Shown: piece by piece, positions 1 to 11,438 of the stretch
Layout: each line of letters starts with the position of its first letter
Numbering within the stretch: the first letter of the stretch is position 1
Source: Morinoia aosen
Lineage: Eukaryota; Arthropoda; Malacostraca; Amphipoda; Talitridae
DNA length: 64,000 bases
NCBI GenBank assembly: GCA_030386875.1
Contig: CM059557.1
Span: 60,032,514-60,096,513, forward strand
Reading direction: 5' to 3'
Program-made: the position numbers and the translations under genes
Notes under the pieces: generated by a model
Databases searched by the model: none
What the model was told of the DNA's origin: nothing
The model's input: only the letters and a program-made list of their open reading frames with translations

Positions 1-331
1 TTCAGAACAAGCTCCTTCAGGTGTCAACCACAGTGCCACCTACAAAGAACAGACTAATGATTCACGGAAACTAAACGGAAACTTAACGGTGTATCACAGT
101 CTTTAAAAAAATTAGAAGCGCATTAGAAACGTCTATTTGCCTGAGTCAGAGAACACCAACGAGAAAATAATGACACAGAAGCAGGTACAAGGAGGTCACA
201 TTGCATGCTTGACTAGAAGTACTCGTAGAATTCTAGTTGCAGTAATGCGGAATACTGTTATTTTGGGAATCCCACGAATCAGATGACACATCTACAAGTT
301 ACTCATTTGTAGATAACTCATAACCCGATAC
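1..331. other. Unassigned AT-rich flank
   Basis: I see no coding similarity, tandem repeat or transposon end here. Its last eight bases (324-331, CCCGATAC) act as the left target-site copy of the hAT-like element that follows. Confidence 0.5.
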
Positions 332-1211
332 CAGTGGTGGGCGTTTGGATCCAAGTCCGAACTTCCTATCTTCCGATCACGATCGATCTTTCACATCGGG
401 ATCGGACTTGACAATCGTAACCTCCCGGTGGAAAAGATCGGAAATGCGAGGATCGCTCTTGCAATATGTGGGTCCGATCCCGATCCCGGCCGTAACGGAA
501 AAAATAAAAGCAAAACGAAGACGACCAATCCGTCTCGCGTAAATGTTTCTTCTTGTACGCAGTTTCAAAAACAGTAACTGTTTTTGAAACTGCGTGCCAG
601 TCGGTCTACCGCTCTGGATGTGTTGATGCGCGTGTGCGACCTCCCGAGTTTTAAAACTCCAGTACTACTTCTGTTTCAGTGTTTCCTCAATTTTCTTACT
701 GTTTTCAGTGATTTAATGTTATTGGACGTTTGAAGCCTTAAAACGGAAAAATTGATCATATATTGAACGCAATTTGTGGCAATATTGTTTCCTATGCAAA
801 TAATGTACAGAAATAAATTAATATTGATCGAACGTCTAAACAATTATGAATCACTTTTATATTATATAGGTTCACTTGGGAAGTGATATTTTGCTGTTTT
901 ACATTTCTGTTTCGCTGTTTTGAAAATTTGAAATATAAATAATAAAAGTTAAGTTTAAAATTCATCGGTTCCATTCTATCAGTATTATGGTATAAATGGG
1001 ACGTCGTATACTCATATGGAATTTTAATTGCTTTACAAACACTTTAAAAGCCGAAGATCGCTGTTAAAATCTTAGGATCGGAAGATCAGAAGTTCGAGAT
1101 CGCTTTAATTTATTGGCGACGGAATCGGATGGTCGTATTCGACATTACCCATTGACCGGGATCGAAAATTCGGAATCGGAGTAATATTTTGAGGATCGAT
1201 GCCCACCACTG
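332..1211. mobile_element. Non-autonomous hAT-like element
   Basis: The left end reads CAGTGGTGGGCGTTTGGATCC and the reverse complement of the right end reads CAGTGGTGGGCATCGATCCTC. This is an 11-bp perfect terminal inverted repeat that weakens inwards. CAG..GG termini are typical of hAT transposons. The flanks are CCCGATAC (324-331) and CTTGATAC (1212-1219), matching at 6 of 8 positions, as expected for an aged 8-bp hAT target-site duplication. Both subterminal zones are rich in GATCGGA-type words, which may be transposase-binding sites (inference). No transposase frame is present, so the element would depend on a transposase supplied in trans. A 39-bp near-perfect palindrome lies inside at 557-595. 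Short frames across 345-568 overlap the subterminal repeats and are not believed to be genes. Confidence 0.8.
557..595. repeat. Near-perfect palindrome, 19-bp arms
   Basis: The arms 557-575 and 577-595 are exact reverse complements separated by a single base at 576. The core is CAGTTTCAAAAACAGT against its complement. It could form a hairpin or cruciform and sits inside the hAT-like element. Confidence 0.85.
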
Positions 1212-2280
1212 CTTGATACTTGTTGTCCCGATTTCATGGATCATTTTAACCCTACTAAACCACAAGAGAGCCAACCAGAGAGCCTACCCAAGAGAGCCAG
1301 GCGATGGGGCGATGGGCACAAAGGCACCATTTAGTGTGGAATTATAGGAGAAGGAAATCTATGCACAAAGCGTGTTACCATATCCTGCGTATTTAAACAT
1401 TAGGATTGAAAAAAGTTCATGGAAGATTGGATTGGATAAGTTATTTTAAGTCTCCCTGACCCCATCAAAAGAGTGACCCCATCTTTTTTGTTTTATCACG
1501 TCTTTTAAATTTCATTATCTTACATCAGATTTATTCAGAAGGTTTATGGTTACAATGTTTAATACTTTAATTTATTGTGTATCAGAACACTGAAGATGGA
1601 TTTTTTATAATCCGAAATGTTTGTTTTTTATCATGATATTCTTAGCCGCGTTGATTTTCCTTTTAAAAAAGTGAGATTTCCCAGAAATCAATCTATTTTA
1701 TTCATCAAGGTCCTTGGTTGGTAAACGTGTCATAACAGCCCATGTCAATATTTGTACAAGAGATTGAGAGAAAAATATGAAAATGTATTACCATGATCCA
1801 GTTAGTCTGTTTGATATTGCTTATTAGCGTGGGAAGTAAAATAAATTATAGACAGGGAGACAGGGACGGTGAAATGCTTATGGCAGTCTCCGTGTACATT
1901 GACACATGAGCCTTGACTTCTGGGATATCAGGAAGTAAGATTGTAAATGTATTGCTTCAATATGGATAATTCTGTTTTCAAAACTAAAAGGTTAAAAGAG
2001 CAAAAATTCGGAAATATCTTTTGTGCAAACCTATCAAATAGTACTGAGTTAACTGCCTCAAATAACATGCTTTAAATGACACAACTAATTTACTATATTT
2101 TTTACATAAATACTCGTCAATGGCAATATCAGAAAATGATTAATAATCACACTTTATTCCCTTACATATACGTGTTCTCCTATATTATTATTATTATTTA
2201 TGGAGCGAAAGAATTTGTTAACTACTTTTCAGTATGTACAGCAGCATATAATTACTGATGAGAAGCCAAATGAAGAGCTA
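1212..2280. other. Unassigned AT-rich stretch
   Basis: No recognisable coding or repeat structure apart from a short AGAGAGCC-rich patch near 1265-1300. The frame at 2076-2258 is very rich in Tyr/Ile/Asn codons, as chance AT-rich frames are. Confidence 0.4.
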
Positions 2281-3111
2281 TTTATGTATTTAATTCTTAT
2301 TTCGGATGAGGGATTTTGATATTCAGTGGAAGTTTGTTCCACAGTCCTACACCTGATGTTGAAAGAACTTTCTTGCCATTGTCAGATGAACGGGAGTAGA
2401 CTAAGAGATTATTTGTTCAATTCAGCTTTTGGATGGTTACTGTGAGTGCAAGGAATTGTGCAATATCAACACTACTCTCAGAGAGATATAAAGAAGAAAA
2501 TACCTTTTGGGGTTCTTGAGTGATAAATCTCTCTGGTCTATTCGAGTTTATTTAGGAGAGGGATTGCATTGCTGCTCTTCTGGAAATTTCCTTTCTGTAC
2601 AACCATGACAGCCAAACTCATACATTTTTATAACTCTCTTTGAATACATTGAGGTATATCTCTTCACGATAAGCCGTAATATTGAAAACATTTTGACAGT
2701 GAATATTGGATGACCGATAAAGTAGTTTTTCTTCGAAAATGCTTTTTAAACGTCAAGAAACATTACAATTCCGCAAAGTCTGTTGCAAAATTTCTCAACG
2801 CTAAATTTAAAGTACATAACTTGATCGAACAAAATGCCTAAATTTTCTCTTTTTCTAATGACATAAATTTACCATTTTTTACCGTTAGAGGCAGGCTTAA
2901 GATTATTTTTAATCCCTTCTTTGGATCCCAATACAATGCACTGTGTTTGGTTCGTATTTAGTTTAGGACCATTTTGGTCTTGCCCTGATTTCACATTATT
3001 TAATAAGCATTCAGCTTTTATTAATGTCTGCGGCAATTTTACGACAGCGCTTATCGCAATTTGAACATCATCTACAGGGTGTTGTTTTTTTGTGCGGAAA
3101 ATTCCAACCAT
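2281..3111 (-). pseudogene. LINE reverse transcriptase relic, C-terminal half
   Basis: Reading the minus strand from 3111, the frame carries a degraded catalytic-box remnant (VDDVQIAIS), then LNTNQTQCIVLGSK, which matches the region just after the FADD box in many non-LTR reverse transcriptases. After frame changes it continues with NLGILFDQVMYFKFSV (the NLGV..D segment) and ends with GVGLWNKLPLNIKIPHP near 2300, the conserved Trp-Asn-Leu-Pro region near the C-terminus of these proteins. Spacing and order are right for one protein. Several stops and frameshifts make it dead. It is a different family from the LINEs at 7.5-16.8 kb and 32.6-37.6 kb. The N-terminal half, endonuclease and 3' tail were not found. 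The assignment to a LINE is firm; the clade is not. Confidence 0.75.
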
Positions 3112-4500
3112 AGGTAGAAAAACTCAAAATAAATTAATTTTCACGAATGATAAAATGCCAAAACTCCTTAGTTTTTCAGTGATTAGGACTTGAATAAATT
3201 TTAAAACATAAAGTAGGGGAGAAACATAAACATAAAGTGCGCGCCAATGTTAACGCTGGTCTTGCAATGATAGCTCTAACCCCACTAAAGCAGGTTTTTA
3301 TTATTTTTACAATACAACCTGCAAGCATTTTACAGTTACGAAATATATCTGCAATTTGAATGTTCCTTAGGAAATTAACACGAAGCCATCAATGATGAAC
3401 TTTAGTAGTTATTTCATTGAGGTAATAAAAGCCTCATTTTTACAATTTAAAAGAATCTTTTTGTCAAAGATATTGTAGGATATGAAAACCGACCATAAAT
3501 TAATTCTCAACTTTTATTTAACAAACTAGAATTTTTACAGAAGGTGTTGAAAATGGCTCGACGCACTTAAAACATCTATCATCGAGTGAGCGCCCTTATT
3601 ACAAACATTATTAAATGTTTTATAGCTTGACACTGCAGATATTTTTCCTTATTAACGTAAAATGCGTGCAGTTTTTAAAATGTTAGCAGTTCACCCATTA
3701 GGTATTAAATCTACAACTAATACAGCTATAAATGCCATGAAATTCAGCATCTAGGAAATTTAGTGTCCAAAATCTTCCATCAGTATATATTTTTCTCGGA
3801 AAGTAGTCGATGGCACCAATGTTGAAAATGTCGAGTTCAATCTATCATTCAAGTACTCGAGCGCTGCAATATTTTTAACATAATATGTGATAACTTTAAA
3901 ATTACGCTAAAGGTACACACTTTCTCACATCATGAAATCAATGAAATCAATATTAACAATCCATTTATGCTATTCAAGGTTGAATGGTTCTTTGTGCTAG
4001 TTTTACTCATTTTACAACAAAATAATAGTTACGTTCAGTTCTTAGCAATTGCACATCCGCACAGATCACATGAGAAATGAATTTTCTGGCAATTTTGCAA
4101 AAGAATAAAAAAAATTAGCTCGGTAACTTTCCGCGCAACCTAAGATTTAACGGAACCCCAAGTTATCTCCGATGAATCCTGCAAAGACAAATCGAGTTAA
4201 TTCAACTGGACTCGAACTCCTTCAATCAAAAGACTTAGTATTTATGTATTAGTCTGAGTTTCTGTACAGCTCTTTTTTAGGATATTTGGGATATACTTCA
4301 CTTCTAAATCTTGTTTTATACAAGTAAAAATTTTAGAGTTTACTGTTCATGTAAGAAGGAAAGCATTTCAAGGTAACGTAAAACAAACCTATAGCTTGTG
4401 TACTATATTTTTTTCTCAATCCAAGAGAATATTCAGTTTTACGTTCGTCATATAATATCACGAAAAGAAATGCGCTAGCGTCAAATGCGATTTAAAATTA
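3112..4500. other. Unassigned AT-rich stretch
   Basis: I see no coding similarity on either strand and no tandem or terminal repeat structure. Confidence 0.4.
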
Positions 4501-4989
4501 GCATCATCCTTCAGCTGATATTAATCACTAGCTTTTTCAGTTTCAAACTTGACAGCGACCAGAAGTGTAGGAGCGTTGAAATTGCACTGTAGGTTTTTCT
4601 TCCGCACATAAACAATGGTAGATCCATTAATAAAAATACATCTCCCGATAACTGATAAATCGACAACGATAATCTCATCGGTGGTAACCAATAATCGATA
4701 ACTGGCGATAAATTTATTGCCCGGTAAGGGGTATAACCGATAAGTCGATAAATCCAAAAATCCGTTTTTAGCGATAACAATATTGGTATTTTGCATAAAA
4801 AATTATTGGATCGAAATTTTTATTTCTTCTTTACCGTAGAAACTTGTGAAAAATCTTGAAAATTCCGAGAAAAATTTTAGAAAAAAAATTAATGTTTATC
4901 TTGTCTTTTCCTTAATACAACGTACCGTCTAGTGCAAATTAACTAAATTCATGCAACCACAGTTAAGACCATGTTCTGCAGTATTTTTC
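4501..4989. other. Patch rich in CGATAA words
   Basis: Between about 4640 and 4790 the word CGATAA or its complement recurs many times (for example GATAACTGATAAATCGA and AACCGATAAGTCGATAAA). A similar phrase, with GGTTACC beside ATCGATTTATTGG, occurs near 30805-30830, so both may derive from one dispersed element. Two overlapping minus frames of about 90 codons here show no known domain. Confidence 0.3.
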
Positions 4990-5640
4990 TCTTAGTTAAC
5001 ATGAGCTTGTCGAAATTTTCATCAGACTCATCAGTCCCCTCTTAACCCCGATGATGTCCTTGCCAAGGGCAATCGAGTGCTCCGCCGCGGCACTGTTCGG
5101 CATCGCCGTGTTATACTCCAAGAAGAAGTCAATGGGGACTCTTTCACCGTTGAAAACTAGGTTTGCCAGAGAGTGGCTTTATGGTCTCCAGCCATACACT
5201 CATAATTTGAGTAGCCTTGGACTCGGTTGACGTGTGATGATTCTAGTGTCATCCTACTCATCGCAAATGTTGCCGTAGTTGTCTTCCGTTTTCAAGTCCT
5301 CGCAGCGGTTGGAGCTACTGAATGTCTCTAGGACAACTCGACACAAAATTTCATTCACTACTTCAAGTACTTCACTTTTGACCTCTTGATTATTCTTTGC
5401 TCAAAAGCGAAACTTGCTCGAGGCGAAACTTGCGGTGGAAGACATTAGCCAAAACACTCATCCTAAAACAGCGAACTTTCTCTCCATGATAGCAAGAAAA
5501 GAGTTGACCACGAGTCTCCAGAACCAGATGTTGCCGCTGGTCATCAAATTGACCAGTTTCTCCTGGGTCACAATGAGGGTGGGGATCAGGTAGTCCAGGA
5601 AAATTTTTTTCTCCCACTTAATTAGTGGTGGCTGAAGTCA
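4990..5640 (-). pseudogene. hAT transposase relic, C-terminal half
   Basis: On the minus strand, 5640 to about 5480 gives FLDYLIPTLIVTQEKL followed by a segment resembling the hAT motif of a Leu/Pro-rich helix preceding a cysteine-bearing 'leave-or-residual' region. Around 5150-5050 it gives FFLEYNTAMPNSAAAEHSIA and GKDIIGVKRGLMS, which matches the hAT dimerisation domain (pattern: Tyr-Asn, Pro, Ser-Ser-Ala..Glu, Phe-Ser, Gly-Lys, Lys-Arg, Leu-Ser). Several stops and frameshifts separate the pieces, so it is inactive. Family knowledge: this domain lets hAT transposases dimerise and completes the RNase H-like fold. I did not find the zinc-finger BED domain or intact terminal repeats, so no element boundaries are drawn. 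It is not shown to be the partner of the element at 332-1211. Confidence 0.7.
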
Positions 5641-5844
5641 GCTATATTGGTTATGGTCACGGTGTTTAGTATAGTATAACAATCTGAGATCCCCAGAAAT
5701 GCGTATTCCGGTGAGTTACAATCGATCTTGAAATGTGGGCAAGGGTTAGGATAGCAGGCAGAATTACTCCTTAACCTTTACTGCAAGCTTCAGAGGGATA
5801 AAGGAAGTAGGGAGACAGACAGACGATTTAGAAAATTGCCTAAT

Positions 5845-6115
5845 TTTCTTGTGCTCTCCGTGGCACAGTGGTTAAGGGATCAGCCTTGTATGTTAGAGAC
5901 GAGGGTTCGTATCCCGGCGCTGGCGCGGAGATTTTCCCCGTTGGGTATAAGGGAAAGCTCAAGCACAATACCCCACTCAACCCAGGTGTCGGAAATGGGT
6001 ACCGGCTTTACGGGGGAACCGTCATGGTGTCCTATATATAGGGTTGATTATAAGACATTTGAAAAACCAATGCTTAAGATCATATGTATCAGGCTTGATT
6101 GGAAATAAAGCATCC
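5845..6115 (+). mobile_element. tRNA-derived SINE
   Basis: An internal RNA polymerase III promoter is visible: box A TGGCACAGTGG at 5861-5871 fits TRGYNNANNNG, and box B GGTTCGTATCC at 5904-5914 fits GGTTCRANNCC with one mismatch, 43 bp downstream. The text between resembles a tRNA (GTTAAGGGATCAGCC after box A). The stretch continues through a tRNA-unrelated body to about 6115, ending near GGAAATAAAGCATCCC. A 90-codon frame crosses it, but this is a by-product of the tRNA-like head. It is not a functional tRNA, because no 3' acceptor strand pairs with the 5' side. The exact 5' end and target duplication were not resolved. Confidence 0.75.
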
Positions 6116-6129
6116 CAACGATGCCGATG

Positions 6130-6360
6130 TTTGTTTTGTTAGTTTCAACGAGCGTTGGGGACGGGGAGTAGGTTTTAATGAGACCAGATTTTATTGCAAT
6201 AGGGAAGTGATCAGTGTGTAATGCATCTGGATAGACAGTCCATGATGAAGTTGCTATACATGGAGAGGTAATTCTGAGGGCAATACAAGCAGATTTAACA
6301 GTAGGGGACGAGAAGGTAGGAAGACAAGTGTTTAGCAGCCCCGGGCTAGAAGTCGTCTAC
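6130..6360 (-). pseudogene. LINE endonuclease relic (I/Jockey-like)
   Basis: On the minus strand the conceptual product contains LLNTCLPTFSSPTVKSACIA followed by RITSPCIATSSWTVYPDALH and TDHFPIAIKSGL. This is the C-terminal part of an APE-type LINE endonuclease: an asparagine-threonine-glycine-like segment, Ile-Asp-Leu..Ser-like strand, Trp-Ser-Val-like strand and the catalytic Asp-His-Phe-Pro motif. It is more like I/Jockey-group endonucleases than the A/B/C LINE, whose equivalent motif is SDHFPVFLIKKN. No reverse transcriptase follows, and a SINE occupies the downstream side (lower coordinates). This may be one insertion into the other or simple juxtaposition. Confidence 0.7.
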
Positions 6361-7480
6361 AGAGATAGGAACAGATTGATCCTCAGAGTGCGTGGTAGGG
6401 ATTTACAACAGTACGTGCACGTGGGAGAATATTGCTGGGAGATACGTTGAGCGAGAGAGGAAGGGAGTTTTTTTGTACGGGGAGGGATGAAAAAAGAGCA
6501 AACTGTTATAACTAACATAAGATGAAAAGTTGTTGCGCATAGTTCAAATTGGGTGATAGGTTAATGGTTTGTTAGAGGATAGATACAAATGAACTGATTG
6601 AGGCGACAGTCTTCGAGTCATTTGCCTCATCCTACTGAGTCCTGTCAGATGTGCAGTTGAATTTCATAAAGGTGCATGGTTGAATTCTTATTCCATGAGG
6701 ACAAAAGATCTGTGGTTTTAAGAGATCCATTGCTGTAAATATATAGTGATGAGGATGCATTTGAGGAAGCTACGTGTATTCCACTGAATCAGGTGTGAGT
6801 TTTCGTTGAAGAGGTGACGGAGGAGTAATGCAACTCTTAGAGGAGAAAAGTGATTACAGATTCAACTGAGAGTATAGATTCATTTTCAATGAGGCTAGCT
6901 ACTTTATAGCTCAGTGATTGAGCTTACGATTGAAAGAAGAATCGTTATTGGACAAGGAGGTTTGAGAGTTGGGGATATATGTTTTCCATGGGCTGCTTTG
7001 TTTTCATTACTTTGAAAAGGTGTTTAATCGTTGAGAGAGTGACGTACAGCGCATTTTTTGATTGGGAAATTTGGTGCAAAGTTAAAAGAGTTGGTAGTGG
7101 CTCATCCTATGGCTCATTGCTTTGAGAAACGCAGCTAATACCAATAATCAGGAGAAGAGTACATAAACATTTATAGGTTACACAAGTAAAATGTTGGAGG
7201 GTGCATCAAACGGTTAAGAGTCATTGTATCTGGATTTTATTTTATTTTTAAGAGAGCTTTTGAGACTAGACTTAAAACCAATTTGGGAGAAATAATGAGG
7301 GAGAAAGCTTGTGAGAATTGATGCTTAGTCTGTACTATTCCCATCTAGACATGACAGCAAAACAAAATGTTTTTTCTACCGCAACCGTATGAACTAGAGC
7401 TCGGCTTGCATAAATTCGGTTCAGAAATACACTACGCAATTTATCTAATAAGTAAGTAGGTTACCCATAGTTTGGGAAAG
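6361..7480. other. Unassigned stretch, G-rich on plus strand
   Basis: The plus strand is noticeably purine-rich here. It could be further decayed LINE sequence from the minus-strand endonuclease relic next door, but I could not confirm any motif. Confidence 0.35.
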
Positions 7481-7890
7481 ACAATTTACAAACAATTTAA
7501 ACAAACAATTTATTTACCACAGGTGATACAGAGGTAGAATTTTTCTTAAGTCTAGTACAATGGTCAAATTTGAGTTTAGCTACCTGTGGGCCCGAACAAG
7601 TTCAGCGACTTCTAGGGCATCCTACCATCACGTTATTCTAGGGTGTACAAAATGTTTAACCTAGTTCACTTAACCTAGTTTCGCATTAGACTGATCATTG
7701 AGATAATTACCTCGATATTTTATGCTGTATTTTACAATATAGGTCAAATCGGCTATATTTAATAGTATGTTTGATAAAACGATTCACGAGCAGACAGAAT
7801 ATTGGTTATGGTACCCAAGGCAAGTTACATTATGACATTATCATTAGTTACATGTAGGAGGCAAGATTTTGACACGGTGATCTAACACGA

Positions 7891-10880
7891 CTAGTATTCT
7901 GATAGGAAGTGAGACTCAAGATGTCTTTTGAATACTTTTTACGAATTACATTCACGGATCTCTGCAGGTATTGAGTTCCAAGTTTTGGTTCCAACGAAGA
8001 GGATGCTGTGTTGCGACCGGGCCTTTGAATAGAATTTACTTCTATTTCGGGTTAATGGTCGCGATGACCTGTTTGCGCAGTCAATAATTGTCTTAGGCTA
8101 TTGTCACCAACATTTGTTAATGTTTTGTAAATGAAATTACAGATGGAGATTTTGTAGAGGTCCGAAAGTTTAAGTAATTTTTAAATTTTTGAAAGAATCA
8201 TTTGTGTGAGCATTATATTCTAGGTTCTTTACCGCTCTGCCAGCTCTTTTCTGTAGAGTAAAAACTTTGTTGGTTTTATTTTTATCAATTCTGTGCCATG
8301 CTTCTATTCCGTATTGCAAGTATGGAAAAATGAGCGTTCGGTGGAGCATTTGTAAAACTGTTTCAGGCAGAACATTTTTAACTTTATTTAGGATTCCGAT
8401 GGATTTTGACAATTTAGAACTAATATGAGTGATGTGCTCTTTGAAGGTCAGATGTTTATCTATTATGATGCTCAGAAACTTACATGAGTTGGTTTCTTCG
8501 ATTTCACCTTCGCCAATTTTAATGTATGGGAGAGATACATCTTTCTTGTATGAGAATGTAATATAATTTGTTTTATCAATATTAAGGCTTATTTTATTAG
8601 CTTTGAGCCACGATGAAACCTTGTGAAGTTCAGTATTTACACTCTCCACAATCATAGCAGGATTTTATTTCGGAAGGACCGCAGAAAGCGTACTGTCATC
8701 GGCAAAAAGTATGAATTTGAAGAATGATGTAGATTTTACAATATCATTGATAAAAATCAGAAACATGAGAGGCCCAAGAACAGATCCTTGTGGAACTCCA
8801 TGGCTAATTGTCTGTGGGTCTGATTTTGCGTCGTCAATGACAACATATTGCTTGCGATTTGTTAGGTATGACCTGAACCAATCATGGGCAATCCCTCGAA
8901 TGCCATAACGGTGTAGTTTCGAGAGTAGTATTTTATGGTCCACAAAATCAAATGCTTTTCGAAAGTCAAGAAATGCAGAAAAGACAGGCTTTCCTTCATC
9001 TATATTAGAATAGAGGAATTGTAAATGATTTAATATAGCCTGTGTTGTTGATTTTTTAGAGCGGAAGCCGTATTGTTTATCGTAAAGAAATGATTTTTGT
9101 TCAAAATAAGAGTACATTTTTTATACACAATCTTTTCGAATACTTTGCTAATAATTGGTAGTACGGAGATAGGTCGATAATTGTTTACACAGGTTTTTTC
9201 ACCACTCTTAAAGGTACGGGTTACTCTAGCAACTTTGAGGGAGTTCGGGAAAGTGCCTAGCAAGAGAGACTGGTTAATAATATTTGATATCAGCGGGGCT
9301 ACAATGTCAGCAATAACTTTAAGTACTTTAGTCGGAAACGTTTGTAACCCACTCGATTTATTTTTCATGTTGTTTATGCACGTAATTACATCGGAGGAGT
9401 TTGTAGGCGTAAAGAAAAAGGAGCTGGGTTCTCGAATATGATCCATAAATTCCAGGTGATCAGTAGGTTCACTTCTAATACCATCAGCTATAGTTTTCCC
9501 TACGTTTACGAAGAAGTTGTTAAGAGATTAGCAATTTCTTTCTTCTCATGGTATTTTACATTTTCTTGAATAACACATTCAATTTTCTTTTTATCAGCAT
9601 TATTCGGTTTACAGCAAGAGTTAAGGAGATGCCAAGTCTTTTTAACGTCAGTTTTGAATTGAGTAAACTTGAGCGTAAAGTAGTTCTTTTTTGATGTTCT
9701 TATCTGGTTGGTTACATAGTTTCTGAATCGGTTATATGTTTCTCTAGATATTCGCCCTTCGTAAAGGAGGGCTAGGTACGCTTGACGTTTCTTTATATTT
9801 ATCACGATGTCTCTAGTAATCCAGGGCTTTTGTTTTTTTTTTCGGGGTAACTGTACGAGTTACAATTGGGCAACACTGATTGTATGCGGTCATTATAGTT
9901 TCAGTCAACTTTACTACTGCTTCATCAATGCTCGAAGCATTATTGTTTTGTTGAGAGATGTGTAATGTATTCATTGATTCTTCTAGAACGGTGCGCATTT
10001 CTTCAAGATTTGATTCGTTTATTTTACGATATGAGTAAGTTTCAGCCCGTGCCTTGGTGCAAGCAATACAGACATTTTTCTTAATAAGAAAAACTGGGAA
10101 GTGATCTGATAAGTCAGAAGCAATTATTTCAGCAAGAAAATCACTTGGGTCTGTCATAAAGATATTGTCACGCAGCGTAGCACACTCTGAGGTTATTTGT
10201 GTAGGCTTTGTAATGTCGGAAGGAAGGATTGAGACTGAAAGGTTGTTAGGAAATTAGAGATTGGTTCATAGCTTTCATGTTTCAGTAGATCATAATTGAA
10301 ATCACCGCATATTATTATGTCATTGTATAAGGGCCTGTTGAATTGAGAAATAATACGATTCAGCTCATTCAGGAAGGATATAGGACAGGCTGTACGAGTC
10401 CTATACACCGTTCCAAGCACAATGCGTTTACCATCTCTAGTCAGTTCTACGAAGAGTGATTCTATATGATCCTGATTCATTGTTGCACTTGCTATGGTTT
10501 TCGAGTTTATGTGGTTAGATATATATGTGCTGATGCCTCCGCCCCGCTGGTTTTTTCTTAGCGAATGGTAACTATGATAATTTTCAAATCGAATCATGCC
10601 TTTAGTCGAGTCATCTAGCCAGCTTTCGGTGAAGCTAATCACGTCTAGGTTATATTTAAGTTCAGTAATTGTACATTGTATCTCTTCCAATTTTGGATAG
10701 AGTGACCTACAGTTCTAACACAGGAGTGAGAAATCTCGGTCAGTTATTCGTATAGTTTCGTTGAATTTTGATATATTAGTATACCTACACTCTTGAGAGT
10801 CGTTTAAGTTTAGATATATTCTGTTCAAATGATTGAGATCTGGGTCGATTTCCTCGAATATCTCAGGGTGATCAGTCATT
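7891..10880 (-). pseudogene. LINE ORF2 (EN-RT), copy A, inactivated
   Basis: Full-length homologue of ORF2 in copy C, running from an ATG at about 10880 to a stop at 7891. An in-frame TAG replaces the Trp codon in the N-terminal CWNCRS motif near 10720. Endonuclease motifs follow: SFTESWLDDST, IVLGTVYR and IIICGDFNYDLL. Then come a linker of about 200 residues and reverse transcriptase boxes including SAFLDFRKAFDFVDH, SHGVPQGSVLGPLMF and FILFADDSTL. Family knowledge: the endonuclease nicks target DNA and the reverse transcriptase copies the RNA from that nick. Frames change near 10190, 9810, 9500, 9120 and 8660, so several indels inactivate it. Most damage is single-base, suggesting moderate age. 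Confidence 0.9.
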
Positions 10881-11438
10881 TAAAATTAGTAAACAGTAAG
10901 AAGTAGGTACTATAGAGGTTAAAAACGAAATACAGAGTCAATCTTTAAGGGATATTCCTGTCTAAAAAGCTAGCTTATGAAGTAAGAGAGAATAGAGTAT
11001 ATATAAAAAAATCTAGTGCGATTACGTGAGTACATATAAACTCAGTCCATGAGCGAAAAATATTGGAGTTCAGTATCACAACATTGGTGTAAACAGATTG
11101 CTGCATGAGGGCGCTTTCACAAGTTCACATACAGCAGGTAATAAGTTTTAAAGATTATAACGACAATGATATAATCAGCTAATATGGTTTACACGCAATA
11201 ATAACTTTAGTGGTAAAAAAGAAAAAAAATTCACAGTAACATTGAGATGTAAAAAATTGCTGATTGCGTTGTTTCAAAAGTTCTCACACAGCTGTCATAA
11301 ATGTTTACAAACACATCTGTTATACATTTGTGTAGATTCAGGTTAAACTAACATCAAGTTGAGGTTAAATTGACATGATACCTAATTGAGGTTGAACTAA
11401 CACGGAATTGACATATCTAATTTAGGGGTTCACCTAGT

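Noticed and set aside
5836-6108. 90-codon plus-strand frame as a gene
   Set aside because: It is translated across a tRNA-like SINE head with pol III boxes; such frames are common by-products of SINEs.
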